Origin: an uncultured Bacteroidales bacterium
GTDB taxonomy: Bacteria > Bacteroidota > Bacteroidia > Bacteroidales > Paludibacteraceae
Assembly: GCA_934728255.1 (NCBI GenBank)
Contig: CAKVEC010000001.1
Location: 1 to 64,000, forward strand
DNA: 64,000 nucleotides
Direction: 5' to 3'
Shown: positions 42,576-51,072 of the stretch, piece after piece
Layout: each line of letters begins with the position of its first letter
Position numbering within the stretch: the stretch's first letter is position 1
Translations under genes and position numbers: made by a program
The notes under the pieces: model-generated
Seen by the model: only the letters and a program-made list of their open reading frames with translations
Databases searched by the model: none
Told to the model about the DNA's origin: nothing

Positions 42576-43853
42576 ATGAAACGCATACATTATATATATG
42601 CAGTTTTGCTGGTTGCGGCTATGGCATCGTGCCGCCCCATAGAACCTGAGTATGTGGATTTTACAAAGTACAAAGGGCAGGCGAATGCGTTTGTACCTAT
42701 GCGGGAGCATGTGTCAGATATACGGGACGAGCAGCCGTGGAACAATGTAGAAACAGACCTGCCGCAGGTGGCAGATACCGTCCGTCAGCCGCAACGTACC
42801 TCGCCTCTTACGGTTACCGATGTGGCACGCGGTTTCCTGGAGTCGATGCTTACCTACAAAGTACATCAGGTGGCGGGAACGTACCGCAGTATCGATGTGC
42901 GTGGCGACTCGCTGACCGTCTCGGGCAAGTTCTTCTATCCCGAAGACGGCGTTATCAAGAACCTGATGATTGTCTCCCACTATACTATCGGTGCCAACTA
43001 TGAAGCCCCGTCTGAGACATTCAGTTTTGAGGGAATGTATGCGGGGATGGGATATGGTGTGATCATGGCGGACTATATCGGTTATGGTGTTACGGTGGAT
43101 AGTATCCACCCCTATCTGCAGGCGGCTACTACGGCGCACAATGTCATTGATATGGCACTTGCCGTGCGTCCGTTTATCGCAGAGCGCGGACTGAAAGTGC
43201 TGTCCGACTCGGTCATCCTGATGGGCTATTCGCAAGGCGGAGCCACTACGCTCCATGTCCAGAGAGTGATGGAATCGTTTCCGAAATATGTGAGTGAGTT
43301 CAAGATAAAGAAGGTGTATGCCGGTGCAGGTCCGTACGACATTGCCCGCACATATGACTATAGTATCAAACTCGACAAAACGGGCATTCCGTGTGCCGTA
43401 CCGCTCATTATCCAGGGTATGAGTATCGGTATGGACAAGCCGTTGGATATGGCGTTTTTCTTCAAAGAACCTCTGCTGAGCAACTATCCCGAGTGGATCA
43501 ACTCGAAGAAATATACAGTCAACCAGATGTCCACACTCATCGGTGTTAATCGCTTGAGTGAGATACTGACACCCAACGGCACCGATCGTACCAACCGCGA
43601 AACCGCCCGTTTCTATGATGAGTTGGCGAGCAATAGTATTCCAGAGAACTTTATTCCGCAAGCCCCGCTCTATATGTTCCATTCCGAGGACGATGAGACG
43701 GTGCCGTTTATCAACTCGCAGTTGATGCAGCGGCAGTTCCGTGACAAAAAAGCGGATGTTGTGTATAACTTTGATCATTACGGCACTCATATGCGGGGGG
43801 CAATCACGTTTATGAAAGCCGTGGCTGACGACCTGAAACGAATCAATCCGTAG
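42576..43853 (+). CDS. Lipoprotein alpha/beta-hydrolase (secretory lipase-like)
   Basis: 425 residues from the ATG at 42576, preceded by AGGAG at 42570-42574, an unusually good ribosome-binding site here. The lipobox MASC (Cys19) marks a lipoprotein. The alpha/beta-hydrolase core has nucleophile Ser219 in LMGYSQGGATT, an acid region FHSEDDETVPF and a terminal His in FDHYGTHMRG. It resembles secretory lipases or prolyl-type esterases; the substrate is unknown. It is one nucleotide from the next lipoprotein gene. Confidence 0.85.
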   Translation: MKRIHYIYAVLLVAAMASCRPIEPEYVDFTKYKGQANAFVPMREHVSDIRDEQPWNNVETDLPQVADTVRQPQRTSPLTVTDVARGFLESMLTYKVHQVAGTYRSIDVRGDSLTVSGKFFYPEDGVIKNLMIVSHYTIGANYEAPSETFSFEGMYAGMGYGVIMADYIGYGVTVDSIHPYLQAATTAHNVIDMALAVRPFIAERGLKVLSDSVILMGYSQGGATTLHVQRVMESFPKYVSEFKIKKVYAGAGPYDIARTYDYSIKLDKTGIPCAVPLIIQGMSIGMDKPLDMAFFFKEPLLSNYPEWINSKKYTVNQMSTLIGVNRLSEILTPNGTDRTNRETARFYDELASNSIPENFIPQAPLYMFHSEDDETVPFINSQLMQRQFRDKKADVVYNFDHYGTHMRGAITFMKAVADDLKRINP

Positions 43854-43854
43854 T

Positions 43855-44811
43855 ATGAAAAAGATCTATATTCTGACCCTGTTGGCGGTCTCTTTCCTCT
43901 TGGCTGCATGCGAGATGAGTGTAAACGACAGCACGCTGGATATGACGGTGCTGCGTGTGCGGTCGGAGCAGGCTGGGATTGAGATATTTCCGCAGTCGAA
44001 CGATTTTTACTATATCTATGGTGTGGTTACTGTGGAGAAATACAACTCTTTCCGCAACGACCGCCGTTTCATAGAAGCCGATTTTGACGAGCAGGAGGAA
44101 ATCTGTGAGACGCTCAATGAACTCTTTGCTGAGTACGGCTATCCACAACAGCCGATAGAGGAACTGCTTTTCTATCAGGGTGCGGTAGATGAGATGATTA
44201 CCAATCTGCAACCCAATACCGACTATTATGCATATGCCTATTGTCTCAATTCGCGCCATCGTCCTATCCATAAACTGATCAAGACGCCGTTTACTACGCC
44301 AGCCAAACCTCATTCGAATATCGATTTTGACGTCAGAATGGCAAACAACCGGACAGTGGTTATCACTCCGACCAACGGCGATACCTATTTCTATGAAACC
44401 GCTACCAAGACCGCTGTATTCGACTACTATCAAGTGGATATCCGCGACACTACCTATGATGCTTCACTGATGATACCTACGTGGTTCGCACATATCTTGT
44501 ATAACCGCTATCGGCAGGATTTTAACCTCACCGTAACGGGACAGCAGCGCGTTGATCTGGTGCAAGAGACCGACAACCTCCGCGACGGCGATATATTCTA
44601 TCTCGGCTGTGTGGGCTATACCACCGAGGAGACTACTAAGGAGAAGTTATATCAAATCATCTACCATTCAGCACAGCCCTCGGAGATTGAACAAATAGAC
44701 AGTTGGCTCGACGATGATTCCGCAGGGGATGACGATGAAACTATCGCTCCTGCGCTCAACCGCCTGCGCCGCAATCCGAAGATGGTATCCGCTCTGCAAC
44801 GGGGCAGATAA
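43855..44811 (+). CDS. Lipoprotein of unknown function, fibronectin-like segment
   Basis: 318 residues. MKKIYILTLLAVSFLLAACEMS has a clear lipobox (Cys19). LQPNTDYYAYAYCLNSRHRPI and the TPFTTPAKP boundary are fibronectin-type-III-like, followed by a beta-rich domain. The C-terminal tail is acidic (DDDSAGDDDETI). I do not recognise a specific family. The last of a four-gene run starting at 40950; a repeat element begins right after its stop. Confidence 0.65.
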   Translation: MKKIYILTLLAVSFLLAACEMSVNDSTLDMTVLRVRSEQAGIEIFPQSNDFYYIYGVVTVEKYNSFRNDRRFIEADFDEQEEICETLNELFAEYGYPQQPIEELLFYQGAVDEMITNLQPNTDYYAYAYCLNSRHRPIHKLIKTPFTTPAKPHSNIDFDVRMANNRTVVITPTNGDTYFYETATKTAVFDYYQVDIRDTTYDASLMIPTWFAHILYNRYRQDFNLTVTGQQRVDLVQETDNLRDGDIFYLGCVGYTTEETTKEKLYQIIYHSAQPSEIEQIDSWLDDDSAGDDDETIAPALNRLRRNPKMVSALQRGR

Positions 44812-44812
44812 A

Positions 44813-44950
44813 AAATGTACGATTGTTAAGATTGGGTCTCCTGCTACTTTCCGTTGATCACTAACAATCAACTACGAACCACCGTCGAACCACCTACGAA
44901 GCAGCGACGATACAGCACCAACCTACAGGAAATGTACGATTGTTAAGATT
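44813..44950. repeat. Direct-repeat-bracketed spacer element, copy 1, with 11-nt array
   Basis: The word GTACGATTGTTAAGATT occurs at 44817-44833 and 44934-44950 (117 nt apart). Between them are 11-nt units CTACGAACCAC, CGTCGAACCAC, CTACGAAGCAG (44872-44904). The first repeat begins right after the lipoprotein stop; the second ends 16 nt before the TauE start. The spacer holds no promoter I can recognise. Confidence 0.8.
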
Positions 44951-44966
44951 CTGTACCTTACGCATT

Positions 44967-45677
44967 ATGAATATCTATATTCTTCTGGCAGGGCTGCTTG
45001 CCGGTCTGTTGAGCGGGGCGGTCGGCTTCGGAGGCGGTATGGTGTTGCTTCCTGTTGCCACTTCCATGTTCGGCATCGGAGTGGCGGTGCCTGTGTGTAC
45101 GATTGCCCAGTTGGGCAGCAATCTCAGCAGAGTGATAATGGGATGGAAAGACATCGAATGGAAACAGGTGGGCTTCTTCCTGATAACAGCCGCCCCGCTT
45201 ACCGCACTCGGTGCATACGGCTTCTCGGTATTCAACAAGGTGCTGATGACCCGTCTCCTCTGTATATTCTTGATTGTTTTCGCAATAATGAAATTGTTGG
45301 GCAAGATGCATCTGCCCAAACACCCTGCCACGATGCTTATCGGGGGTGGCATTACGGGGCTTATCAATGGTTTGATGGGTATATCGGGACCATTGAGCAG
45401 TGCCGTATTCCTTTCGCTCAACCTCTCGCCCGTCGCCTATATCGCCAGCGAAGCCACTACGGCAAGCGTTATGCACATCATCAAGATCATAGTCTATGGC
45501 AAACTGAATCTCGTGGACTGGAATATCTTCTGGAACGGACTGGCTATTGCTGTGGCGATGATTGTCGGTAATTTCGTGGCTATGAAACTCATACGCCGTT
45601 TCCATACCAAAACCTATCAGCGCATAGTCGCCGCCTGTATGATCGCCCTCAGTCTCTATTTGTTCTTCACTGTCTGA
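44967..45677 (+). CDS. TauE/SafE-family membrane transporter
   Basis: 236 residues from the ATG at 44967, about eight membrane helices. The duplicated signatures GLLSGAVGFGGGMVLLPV and GLINGLMGISGPLSSAVFL mark the TauE/SafE (sulfite/sulfoacetate exporter) family. The substrate is unknown. It is convergent with the kinase gene, overlapping it by 22 nt. Confidence 0.9.
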   Translation: MNIYILLAGLLAGLLSGAVGFGGGMVLLPVATSMFGIGVAVPVCTIAQLGSNLSRVIMGWKDIEWKQVGFFLITAAPLTALGAYGFSVFNKVLMTRLLCIFLIVFAIMKLLGKMHLPKHPATMLIGGGITGLINGLMGISGPLSSAVFLSLNLSPVAYIASEATTASVMHIIKIIVYGKLNLVDWNIFWNGLAIAVAMIVGNFVAMKLIRRFHTKTYQRIVAACMIALSLYLFFTV

Positions 45678-46735
45678 TCAGGGGAAACGGTTAATTCCTG
45701 TATGATATCGTACAGATGATTGACCAATAAGACTTGCTGTTCGTTAAAAAGAACGATACATTGGTTTTGCAGTACGCTGTCAGCGGCATAAACGGACGCC
45801 AGCGAATCACGCACAGACTGCCAATCCATATTCCTGTCAAGCAACTGCTGATAGTGCAGGAAGTCCCCCTTGGGGGTTTGCCGGAGAATACCCTCCAACC
45901 GTTCTTGCTCCTTGTGCTGGCAACGGATTACATCGGCACTCATCTGCTGCTGTTGATTGTACATGTCAGCATAGTGCAGTCGCGGACGGTTGTACCCTTG
46001 CCATATACCCAGTGTGGAGAGTATGGTGGCTATGATTACGAGGATATCAGTTCCTGTCTTAGCCAGTACTTTTTGAATGGAAATACCCCTGCGCAGTTCG
46101 GCAATGTTCTTGTAGCGCCGTTTGCGGCAGGCACGGGCTATAGGCTTGTATCCCCGCAGGTGCAGCAGGTCGATTAGGTCTGCCAGATGGAGCAGGTCGT
46201 CTTGCACGTCGTTGGGCGTGGGAGCGGCAGAATCGTCGGTATCGCTCAGTCCGAAATCAATCAGTTTGACGTTTTCGCCGTTGCGGGTGATGAGGATGTT
46301 ACCGGGCTTGAGGTCGTGGTGCACCAACTGCCGTGCGTGCAGATACTCCACTGCGTCCAGCAGTTGCATCAGCACCCGCTCGCGTTTCTGCCTGCCGGGT
46401 TTGGCGGCAAGCCAGCAGTCCAGCGTTTGCCCGTCCACAGCCTCCATAATAATACAGCGACCTATAGCCGGCACCTCTTCCAATGAGTAGGTGGCAACAA
46501 TGTTCGGGTGTACCAACTGCATACCAAGGCGGAACTCCCGCTCTTGCAGCAGACGGAAATTGGTCAGCGTCTGCTGCTCGTCGGTCAGCCCTTTCAGTAT
46601 AAACCAGCGTCCGTACCGTTTGCCGCGGTAGAGCGCACTATGCCGGCGACGCTGCAACGGCGTTATCTCCTGCCAAAGCGCAGAGACATCCCCGGCAACG
46701 ATAAAACCCGAATCCGAGTACTCTGTGTATTCCAT
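45656..46735 (-). CDS. Eukaryotic-like Ser/Thr protein kinase, membrane-anchored
   Basis: 359 residues. Kinase motifs: Lys48 (RWFILKGL), the catalytic loop HHDLKPGN (Asp141), and IDFGLSD (DFG Asp160). HHD replaces the usual HRD, so Arg is absent and regulation by activation-loop phosphorylation is unlikely. A single membrane helix (about 235-250, LVIIATILSTLGIWQ) follows, then a helical periplasmic part. It is 6 nt downstream of the gene at 46742, which may encode its partner or regulator. Confidence 0.88.
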   Translation of the reverse strand: MEYTEYSDSGFIVAGDVSALWQEITPLQRRRHSALYRGKRYGRWFILKGLTDEQQTLTNFRLLQEREFRLGMQLVHPNIVATYSLEEVPAIGRCIIMEAVDGQTLDCWLAAKPGRQKRERVLMQLLDAVEYLHARQLVHHDLKPGNILITRNGENVKLIDFGLSDTDDSAAPTPNDVQDDLLHLADLIDLLHLRGYKPIARACRKRRYKNIAELRRGISIQKVLAKTGTDILVIIATILSTLGIWQGYNRPRLHYADMYNQQQQMSADVIRCQHKEQERLEGILRQTPKGDFLHYQQLLDRNMDWQSVRDSLASVYAADSVLQNQCIVLFNEQQVLLVNHLYDIIQELTVSPDQTVKNK

Positions 46736-46741
46736 TTTCCG

Positions 46742-47311
46742 TTAGAGTATATTGGCACTTACGAGCCCGTTCTTGCTGCCTGCCACGTATGAGGTGGGGG
46801 CGTTCTCCCCACGGCGCAGATTGTCAAGATACATAGGCTGCCCGATTAGGAAACACGCCGTATCGAAGTGGTCGCCTGCTTGCAGTTTGCTGTTTTCTGC
46901 GTTCTCGACATAGAAGTGCGACCCACCCTCGTAGCGAAAGACACAACGCCTGTTGGGCAGCCATGTAACCTCGATGCGGTCGCCCGGCATCAGTTGGTCG
47001 GTGTGGATACCCTCGCCCGCAAAGGTGTCGCTCTCCACCTCACTGCGCAGACGGAGAGCGGCAAGGTATGCTTCCCAGTCGGCAAACCCGAGAAACTGCG
47101 ACAGCAGACAGAGCGTACTGCGGCGGGTGGTGTCTGCGCCGTCTATATACCCCCACAGACGCTTGAGCGTGGTGGGGGAAATGTTCTCATGTAGCCGCTC
47201 CCATATCACACCCGCCAGAAACTCAAAATCATACGGCGTGCGTATCTGCCGTTTCACTTCGCGCTCTATATCCTGTCTGAGCGACAATATCTCCGGTGCT
47301 CTCTTATCCAT
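46742..47311 (-). CDS. Partner protein of the kinase, HTH-like N-terminus
   Basis: 189 residues. The N-terminal half (IRTPYDFEFLAGVIWERL, ISPTTLKRLWGYIDGADTTRRSTLCLLSQFLGFADWEAYLAA) is the Bacteroidetes helical module thought to bind DNA or act as an adaptor; the rest is a small beta-rich domain (GDRIEVTWLPNRRCVFRYEGGSHFYV). The pairing with a kinase suggests a phosphorylation target. Function not established. Confidence 0.65.
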   Translation of the reverse strand: MDKRAPEILSLRQDIEREVKRQIRTPYDFEFLAGVIWERLHENISPTTLKRLWGYIDGADTTRRSTLCLLSQFLGFADWEAYLAALRLRSEVESDTFAGEGIHTDQLMPGDRIEVTWLPNRRCVFRYEGGSHFYVENAENSKLQAGDHFDTACFLIGQPMYLDNLRRGENAPTSYVAGSKNGLVSANIL

Positions 47312-47364
47312 AATCTGCGTAACAGGTTTGTTCTTGTGAGGTAGTGTATTCTTTCAATTGTCCG

Positions 47365-47396
47365 CAAAGTTACAGATAATTTTTCTCCTGCACAAA
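47365..47396 (-). promoter_or_regulatory. Promoter of the kinase pair
   Basis: Minus strand TTTG (47393-47396) and TAACTTTG (47365-47372), 20 nt apart. Confidence 0.7.
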
Positions 47397-47426
47397 TTCT
47401 TTTTGGTTCATATTCCCGTAGTAGTG

Positions 47427-47575
47427 CAATATATTGTATAAAAAATGAATATTATGCATAAAATAGCGGCTTAAACACCCTGTAAGATGCAATTCTTTCT
47501 ACGTCCTTTCTACGTCCTTTCTACGTAATTGGTATTATGATGTATATGAATTGTATATTTTGTATATTTTCTGCA
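47427..47575 (+). repeat. Dispersed element, copy D
   Basis: A degenerate palindrome region (47427-47470), three 11-nt units (47495-47527) and tail AATTGGTATTATGATGTATA. It lies about 30 nt before the -33 box of the propeller-regulator promoter and points toward it. Confidence 0.78.
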
Positions 47576-47606
47576 TAGCCGTCTAATATATGTACCGGGT
47601 GTCGGT

Positions 47607-47638
47607 TTTGCATATTTACATTTTTTTTTGTAATTTTG
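47607..47638 (+). promoter_or_regulatory. Promoter of the propeller-regulator operon
   Basis: TTTG (47607-47610) and TAATTTTG (47631-47638), 20 nt apart. This places the in-frame TTG at 47636 inside the -7 box and supports the ATG at 47660. Confidence 0.7.
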
Positions 47639-47659
47639 CAACCGAATAAAAGATGTGCT

Positions 47660-50494
47660 ATGTGTAATACACGTATCTCTGTTTTCTCAGGTCGTTTGGC
47701 GGTGATGGCAATAGTATTGCTGTGCACCCTTTCGGCGTTTGCCGAGTGGGTTCCGTTGGTGCGTACGTTTACGCCGGACGACTATGAGGCGGGTACGCAG
47801 AACTGGGCTTTACTTCAGCAGCAGAACGGCTGGATATATGCTGCGAATAACTATGGCATGTTGGAGTATGACGGCAGCCGCTGGCAACTATACGGCATAG
47901 GCAATGGTACGGTGGTGCGTGCCATAGCCACGGATACGGCGGGGACTGTCTATGCGGGTGGAACAGACGAGTTTGGTGTGTTCCGCCCCAATGCGTACGG
48001 CACACAGGAGTACCACTCGCTGGTGGAGCATATCCCGGCACGTTACCGGCATTTTGGCGAGGTGTGGAAGATATTTTGGAGCGACGAACGACTCTATGTG
48101 CAGACCCGCAACTATATTTTTCTGTTCTCGGAGGATAACCATGTGGAGGTGATAGACCCCGGTGATGTGATACGTACCTCGCTGTTGGCAGGCAATGAGT
48201 TCTTTGTGGCAACGGCGCGTGATGTCTATGTGCTGAGTGCGAACCGTCTGCATGCTTTGCGCGGGTCGGAAACCTTGCGCGGCTCTGTGGTATGTGCATT
48301 GTTGCCGTATGCGAATAATGGGATATTGATAGCCACAGACTTCAAGGGCGTGTACTTGTACGATGGTGAGGCGGTGCGGCGTTTCTATACGGAAGCAGAC
48401 CAATATATCATTGACAACCAGTTATATACCATGGCGGTTAATGAGCGGTATATGGCATTCGGAACAGTCAGGAACGGCGTGGTGCTGACGGACAGGCAAG
48501 GACTGTCTCCGCAGTATCTGACCCGTGAGAACGGACTGCAAAACAACACGGTGCTGAGTCTGCTTTTTGACCGGCAGGATAACCTGTGGGTAGGCTTGGA
48601 CAAGGGTATCGACTGTGTGCAACTGATGCTGCCGATAGAGCGGCTGAACAATACCCAAGTGGATTACGGTTCGGGTTATACTGCTTGCGAATATGCCGGA
48701 GCCTTGTATCTTGGTACCAACCAGGGGTTGTATTGCTTGCGCAACGGACGGCTGACGCTTGTGGAAGGTTCGTTGGGGCAGGTGTGGAGTGTGACCGAAT
48801 GGAGCGGCAGGCTGCTATGCTGCCACAACCGCGGTTTGTTTGAGGTGCGTGGAAACCGTTTCCTGCCCATAGAGACCGCCGACGGGGTATGGAGCGTGAA
48901 GGTAATGCATAATGCGCCATATGCTATTGTGGGGACGTATGTCGGTTTCGGTGTGCTGCAACAGACCGCCACCGGTTGGAAACTCAGGCATCTGAATGGT
49001 TTTGCGGAGACGGCACTTTACTACGAGTTGGACGCTACAGGGCATATCTGGACGCTTACTTCGCGTGGAGTGGAGCGCATGCAGATAGACGAGAGTGGCG
49101 GTACTTTGCAATGCGAGGTGGTATTACCGCACCCCGCAGCACGGCAGACCTATTCGCTCTCGCGTGTGGGTGATGAAATATATGTGTCGGGCGATACGTA
49201 TATAGGAATAGTAGGTACAGACGGCGTGTTGCAGGAGACGGGGGCGGAGAAGACACACCTGCCATATACCACGCGCTATCCGCTTATTTGCAAAGATGCA
49301 AAGGATAATCTGTGGTTATTGTGCAATGAGAAATTGTTGGTTTGTATGTACGACACCGCTCGGAAAGCCTACGCCGAACCGATAGAGATAATGCCGGTGG
49401 GCAAGTTCGTGATAGGCGGCTTTGCCAATATAGCATTCTTGTCGTCAGGCGAGGCGGTGTTGGGCGGAATCAGTGGTTTTAACAAGATTGGTCTGTCTGC
49501 CCAGCAGGTTCTGCGGCAGACTGCCCCGTCAGATAACACGCTCTATATCCGCTCTGTGCGTACCAGCAGTCCGACTATGGAAAAAGTGTATGGCGAGTCG
49601 TACCCGCAGCAGATGGGCGATGTGCAGTTGCCGTCCGATGTCTATTCGCTCCGTGTTGAATACAGCGGGAGCAGTACCGCCACAGACGCTACGCTGTTTG
49701 AGACCCGTCTATGGCCGGCAGAGAAAGAGTTTACGGCTCCTACGACAGCCGTTTACCGTGATTTTACTGCTTTACGGGCAGGCGACTACCGGTTGGATAT
49801 ACGTATGCTGACCCCGCAGGGAGTGGTGGAACGGGGCTTGTCTATCTCGGTGGCACGCCCGTGGTATATGACGGTGTGGGCAATCGTGCTGTATGCTCTG
49901 GCGGGTGGGGTGCTGGTGGCTTATATTGTTTGGCGTGTGCGCCGTCGTATTCGGCGAAACAAAGAGCGTATTGAAGCCAAAGCCCAGGAACAACTGCACG
50001 AACAGGAGTTGCAAATTCTGAAATTAGAGAACGACAAGGCACAGTTTGAATTGCGGCAGAAAAGTCAGGAACTGAGCAATATGATACTCTCGGAGAATAA
50101 CCGAAAGGAGTGGACGGACGCCGTGGTGCGCGATGTACACCGTGCGGTGGATATGCTCAATGCCGGGCGTGAGGACGATGCCAAACAGCGTATGCAAGCA
50201 CTCTTGGAGCGACTGCAAAACAATACAGGAACATCGGTTGATTGGAAACGGTTTGAGGATAATTTCGACATTGTCAATGACCAGTTCATCCGTCGCCTGA
50301 AAACGAAATATCCGTGGATGAACAAGCAGGAACGGCGTCTGTGCGTATATATCAAGATGGGCTTGCAGACGAAGGAAATTGCACCGTTGCTCAATATGAC
50401 CACGCGCGGGGTGGAGATGATACGCTACCGTTTGCGCCAGAAAATGGAACTGGATTCGGATATAAATCTGAAACAATACTTCAACGAAATGTAA
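47660..50494 (+). CDS. Propeller-type membrane transcription regulator (LuxR-like HTH)
   Basis: 944 residues from the ATG at 47660. A signal sequence (RLAVMAIVLLCTLSAFA) leads to a periplasmic two-component-regulator propeller (for example QNNTVLSLLFDRQDNLWVGLDKGI) and a Y_Y_Y-like domain (SLRVEYSGSSTATDATLFETRLWP). One membrane helix (about 733-757) precedes a cytoplasmic coiled coil and a C-terminal LuxR-like HTH (MNKQERRLCVYIKMGLQTKEIAPLLNMTTRGVEMIRYRLRQKM). There is no kinase or receiver domain, so this is a one-component membrane regulator of a type common in Bacteroidetes. YqiA, HprK-like and nucleotidyltransferase genes follow on the same strand, probably in one operon. The 11-nt element copy D lies upstream. 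Confidence 0.88.
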   Translation: MCNTRISVFSGRLAVMAIVLLCTLSAFAEWVPLVRTFTPDDYEAGTQNWALLQQQNGWIYAANNYGMLEYDGSRWQLYGIGNGTVVRAIATDTAGTVYAGGTDEFGVFRPNAYGTQEYHSLVEHIPARYRHFGEVWKIFWSDERLYVQTRNYIFLFSEDNHVEVIDPGDVIRTSLLAGNEFFVATARDVYVLSANRLHALRGSETLRGSVVCALLPYANNGILIATDFKGVYLYDGEAVRRFYTEADQYIIDNQLYTMAVNERYMAFGTVRNGVVLTDRQGLSPQYLTRENGLQNNTVLSLLFDRQDNLWVGLDKGIDCVQLMLPIERLNNTQVDYGSGYTACEYAGALYLGTNQGLYCLRNGRLTLVEGSLGQVWSVTEWSGRLLCCHNRGLFEVRGNRFLPIETADGVWSVKVMHNAPYAIVGTYVGFGVLQQTATGWKLRHLNGFAETALYYELDATGHIWTLTSRGVERMQIDESGGTLQCEVVLPHPAARQTYSLSRVGDEIYVSGDTYIGIVGTDGVLQETGAEKTHLPYTTRYPLICKDAKDNLWLLCNEKLLVCMYDTARKAYAEPIEIMPVGKFVIGGFANIAFLSSGEAVLGGISGFNKIGLSAQQVLRQTAPSDNTLYIRSVRTSSPTMEKVYGESYPQQMGDVQLPSDVYSLRVEYSGSSTATDATLFETRLWPAEKEFTAPTTAVYRDFTALRAGDYRLDIRMLTPQGVVERGLSISVARPWYMTVWAIVLYALAGGVLVAYIVWRVRRRIRRNKERIEAKAQEQLHEQELQILKLENDKAQFELRQKSQELSNMILSENNRKEWTDAVVRDVHRAVDMLNAGREDDAKQRMQALLERLQNNTGTSVDWKRFEDNFDIVNDQFIRRLKTKYPWMNKQERRLCVYIKMGLQTKEIAPLLNMTTRGVEMIRYRLRQKMELDSDINLKQYFNEM

Positions 50495-50499
50495 CAGCA

Positions 50500-51072
50500 A
50501 TGAAAATAGTTTATATACATGGTTTTGCGGGGTCGATACACTCCAATACCGTAGGGGATTTGAACAAGTATTATCCGCAGTTTGAGTGGTGTCCGATAGA
50601 GGTGAACCATAATGTGGAAGAGTCCGTGGCTAAGATCAACCGGTTTGTAAAAGACAATCCCGATGTGAAATGCTTGATAGGCAGTTCGTTAGGCGGGTTC
50701 TATGTGCTATGTGCCGATTTTGCGGGACGTAAGTTGGTGGTCAATCCTGTGCTTAACCCGATGTCCTCTCTGAAACAATTTGTGGGGACAAACAAGTACC
50801 GCGGGCGGCGTGAGAATGGTGATACCGAGTTTAAGTTCACTATGCAGGATCTGTTCCGCTTCAAGAAATTTACACCGCACGATACGCCGATGACGATATG
50901 CCATTATACGCCCAACGACCAACTGTTAGGCGACATCAAGCGGGACTATCAGAAGTTCTTTGCGCATAGCGAGATGACCCCTGATCTGCAGAACCACTTT
51001 ATGAATGAGCATTATATCAAGCACAAGTTGTGCGAGGTGCTGTTGCCGTTGTTAAACACAGAAGAAAAATGA
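50500..51072 (+). CDS. YqiA-like esterase
   Basis: 190 residues from the ATG at 50500. KIVYIHGFAGSIHSNTVGDLNKYYPQ and the nucleophile motif GSSLGGFYVL (Ser63) match YqiA/UPF0227 alpha/beta hydrolases; the family acts on short acyl or thioester substrates. It overlaps the next gene by 4 nt (ATGA), so the two are translationally coupled, and lies 5 nt after the regulator stop. Confidence 0.85.
   Translation: MKIVYIHGFAGSIHSNTVGDLNKYYPQFEWCPIEVNHNVEESVAKINRFVKDNPDVKCLIGSSLGGFYVLCADFAGRKLVVNPVLNPMSSLKQFVGTNKYRGRRENGDTEFKFTMQDLFRFKKFTPHDTPMTICHYTPNDQLLGDIKRDYQKFFAHSEMTPDLQNHFMNEHYIKHKLCEVLLPLLNTEEK

Noticed and set aside
42714..43790. 358-codon open frame on the minus strand opposite the lipase-like gene
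   Set aside because: Shadow frame of a gene with a clear lipobox and catalytic motifs; it has no promoter or domain of its own.
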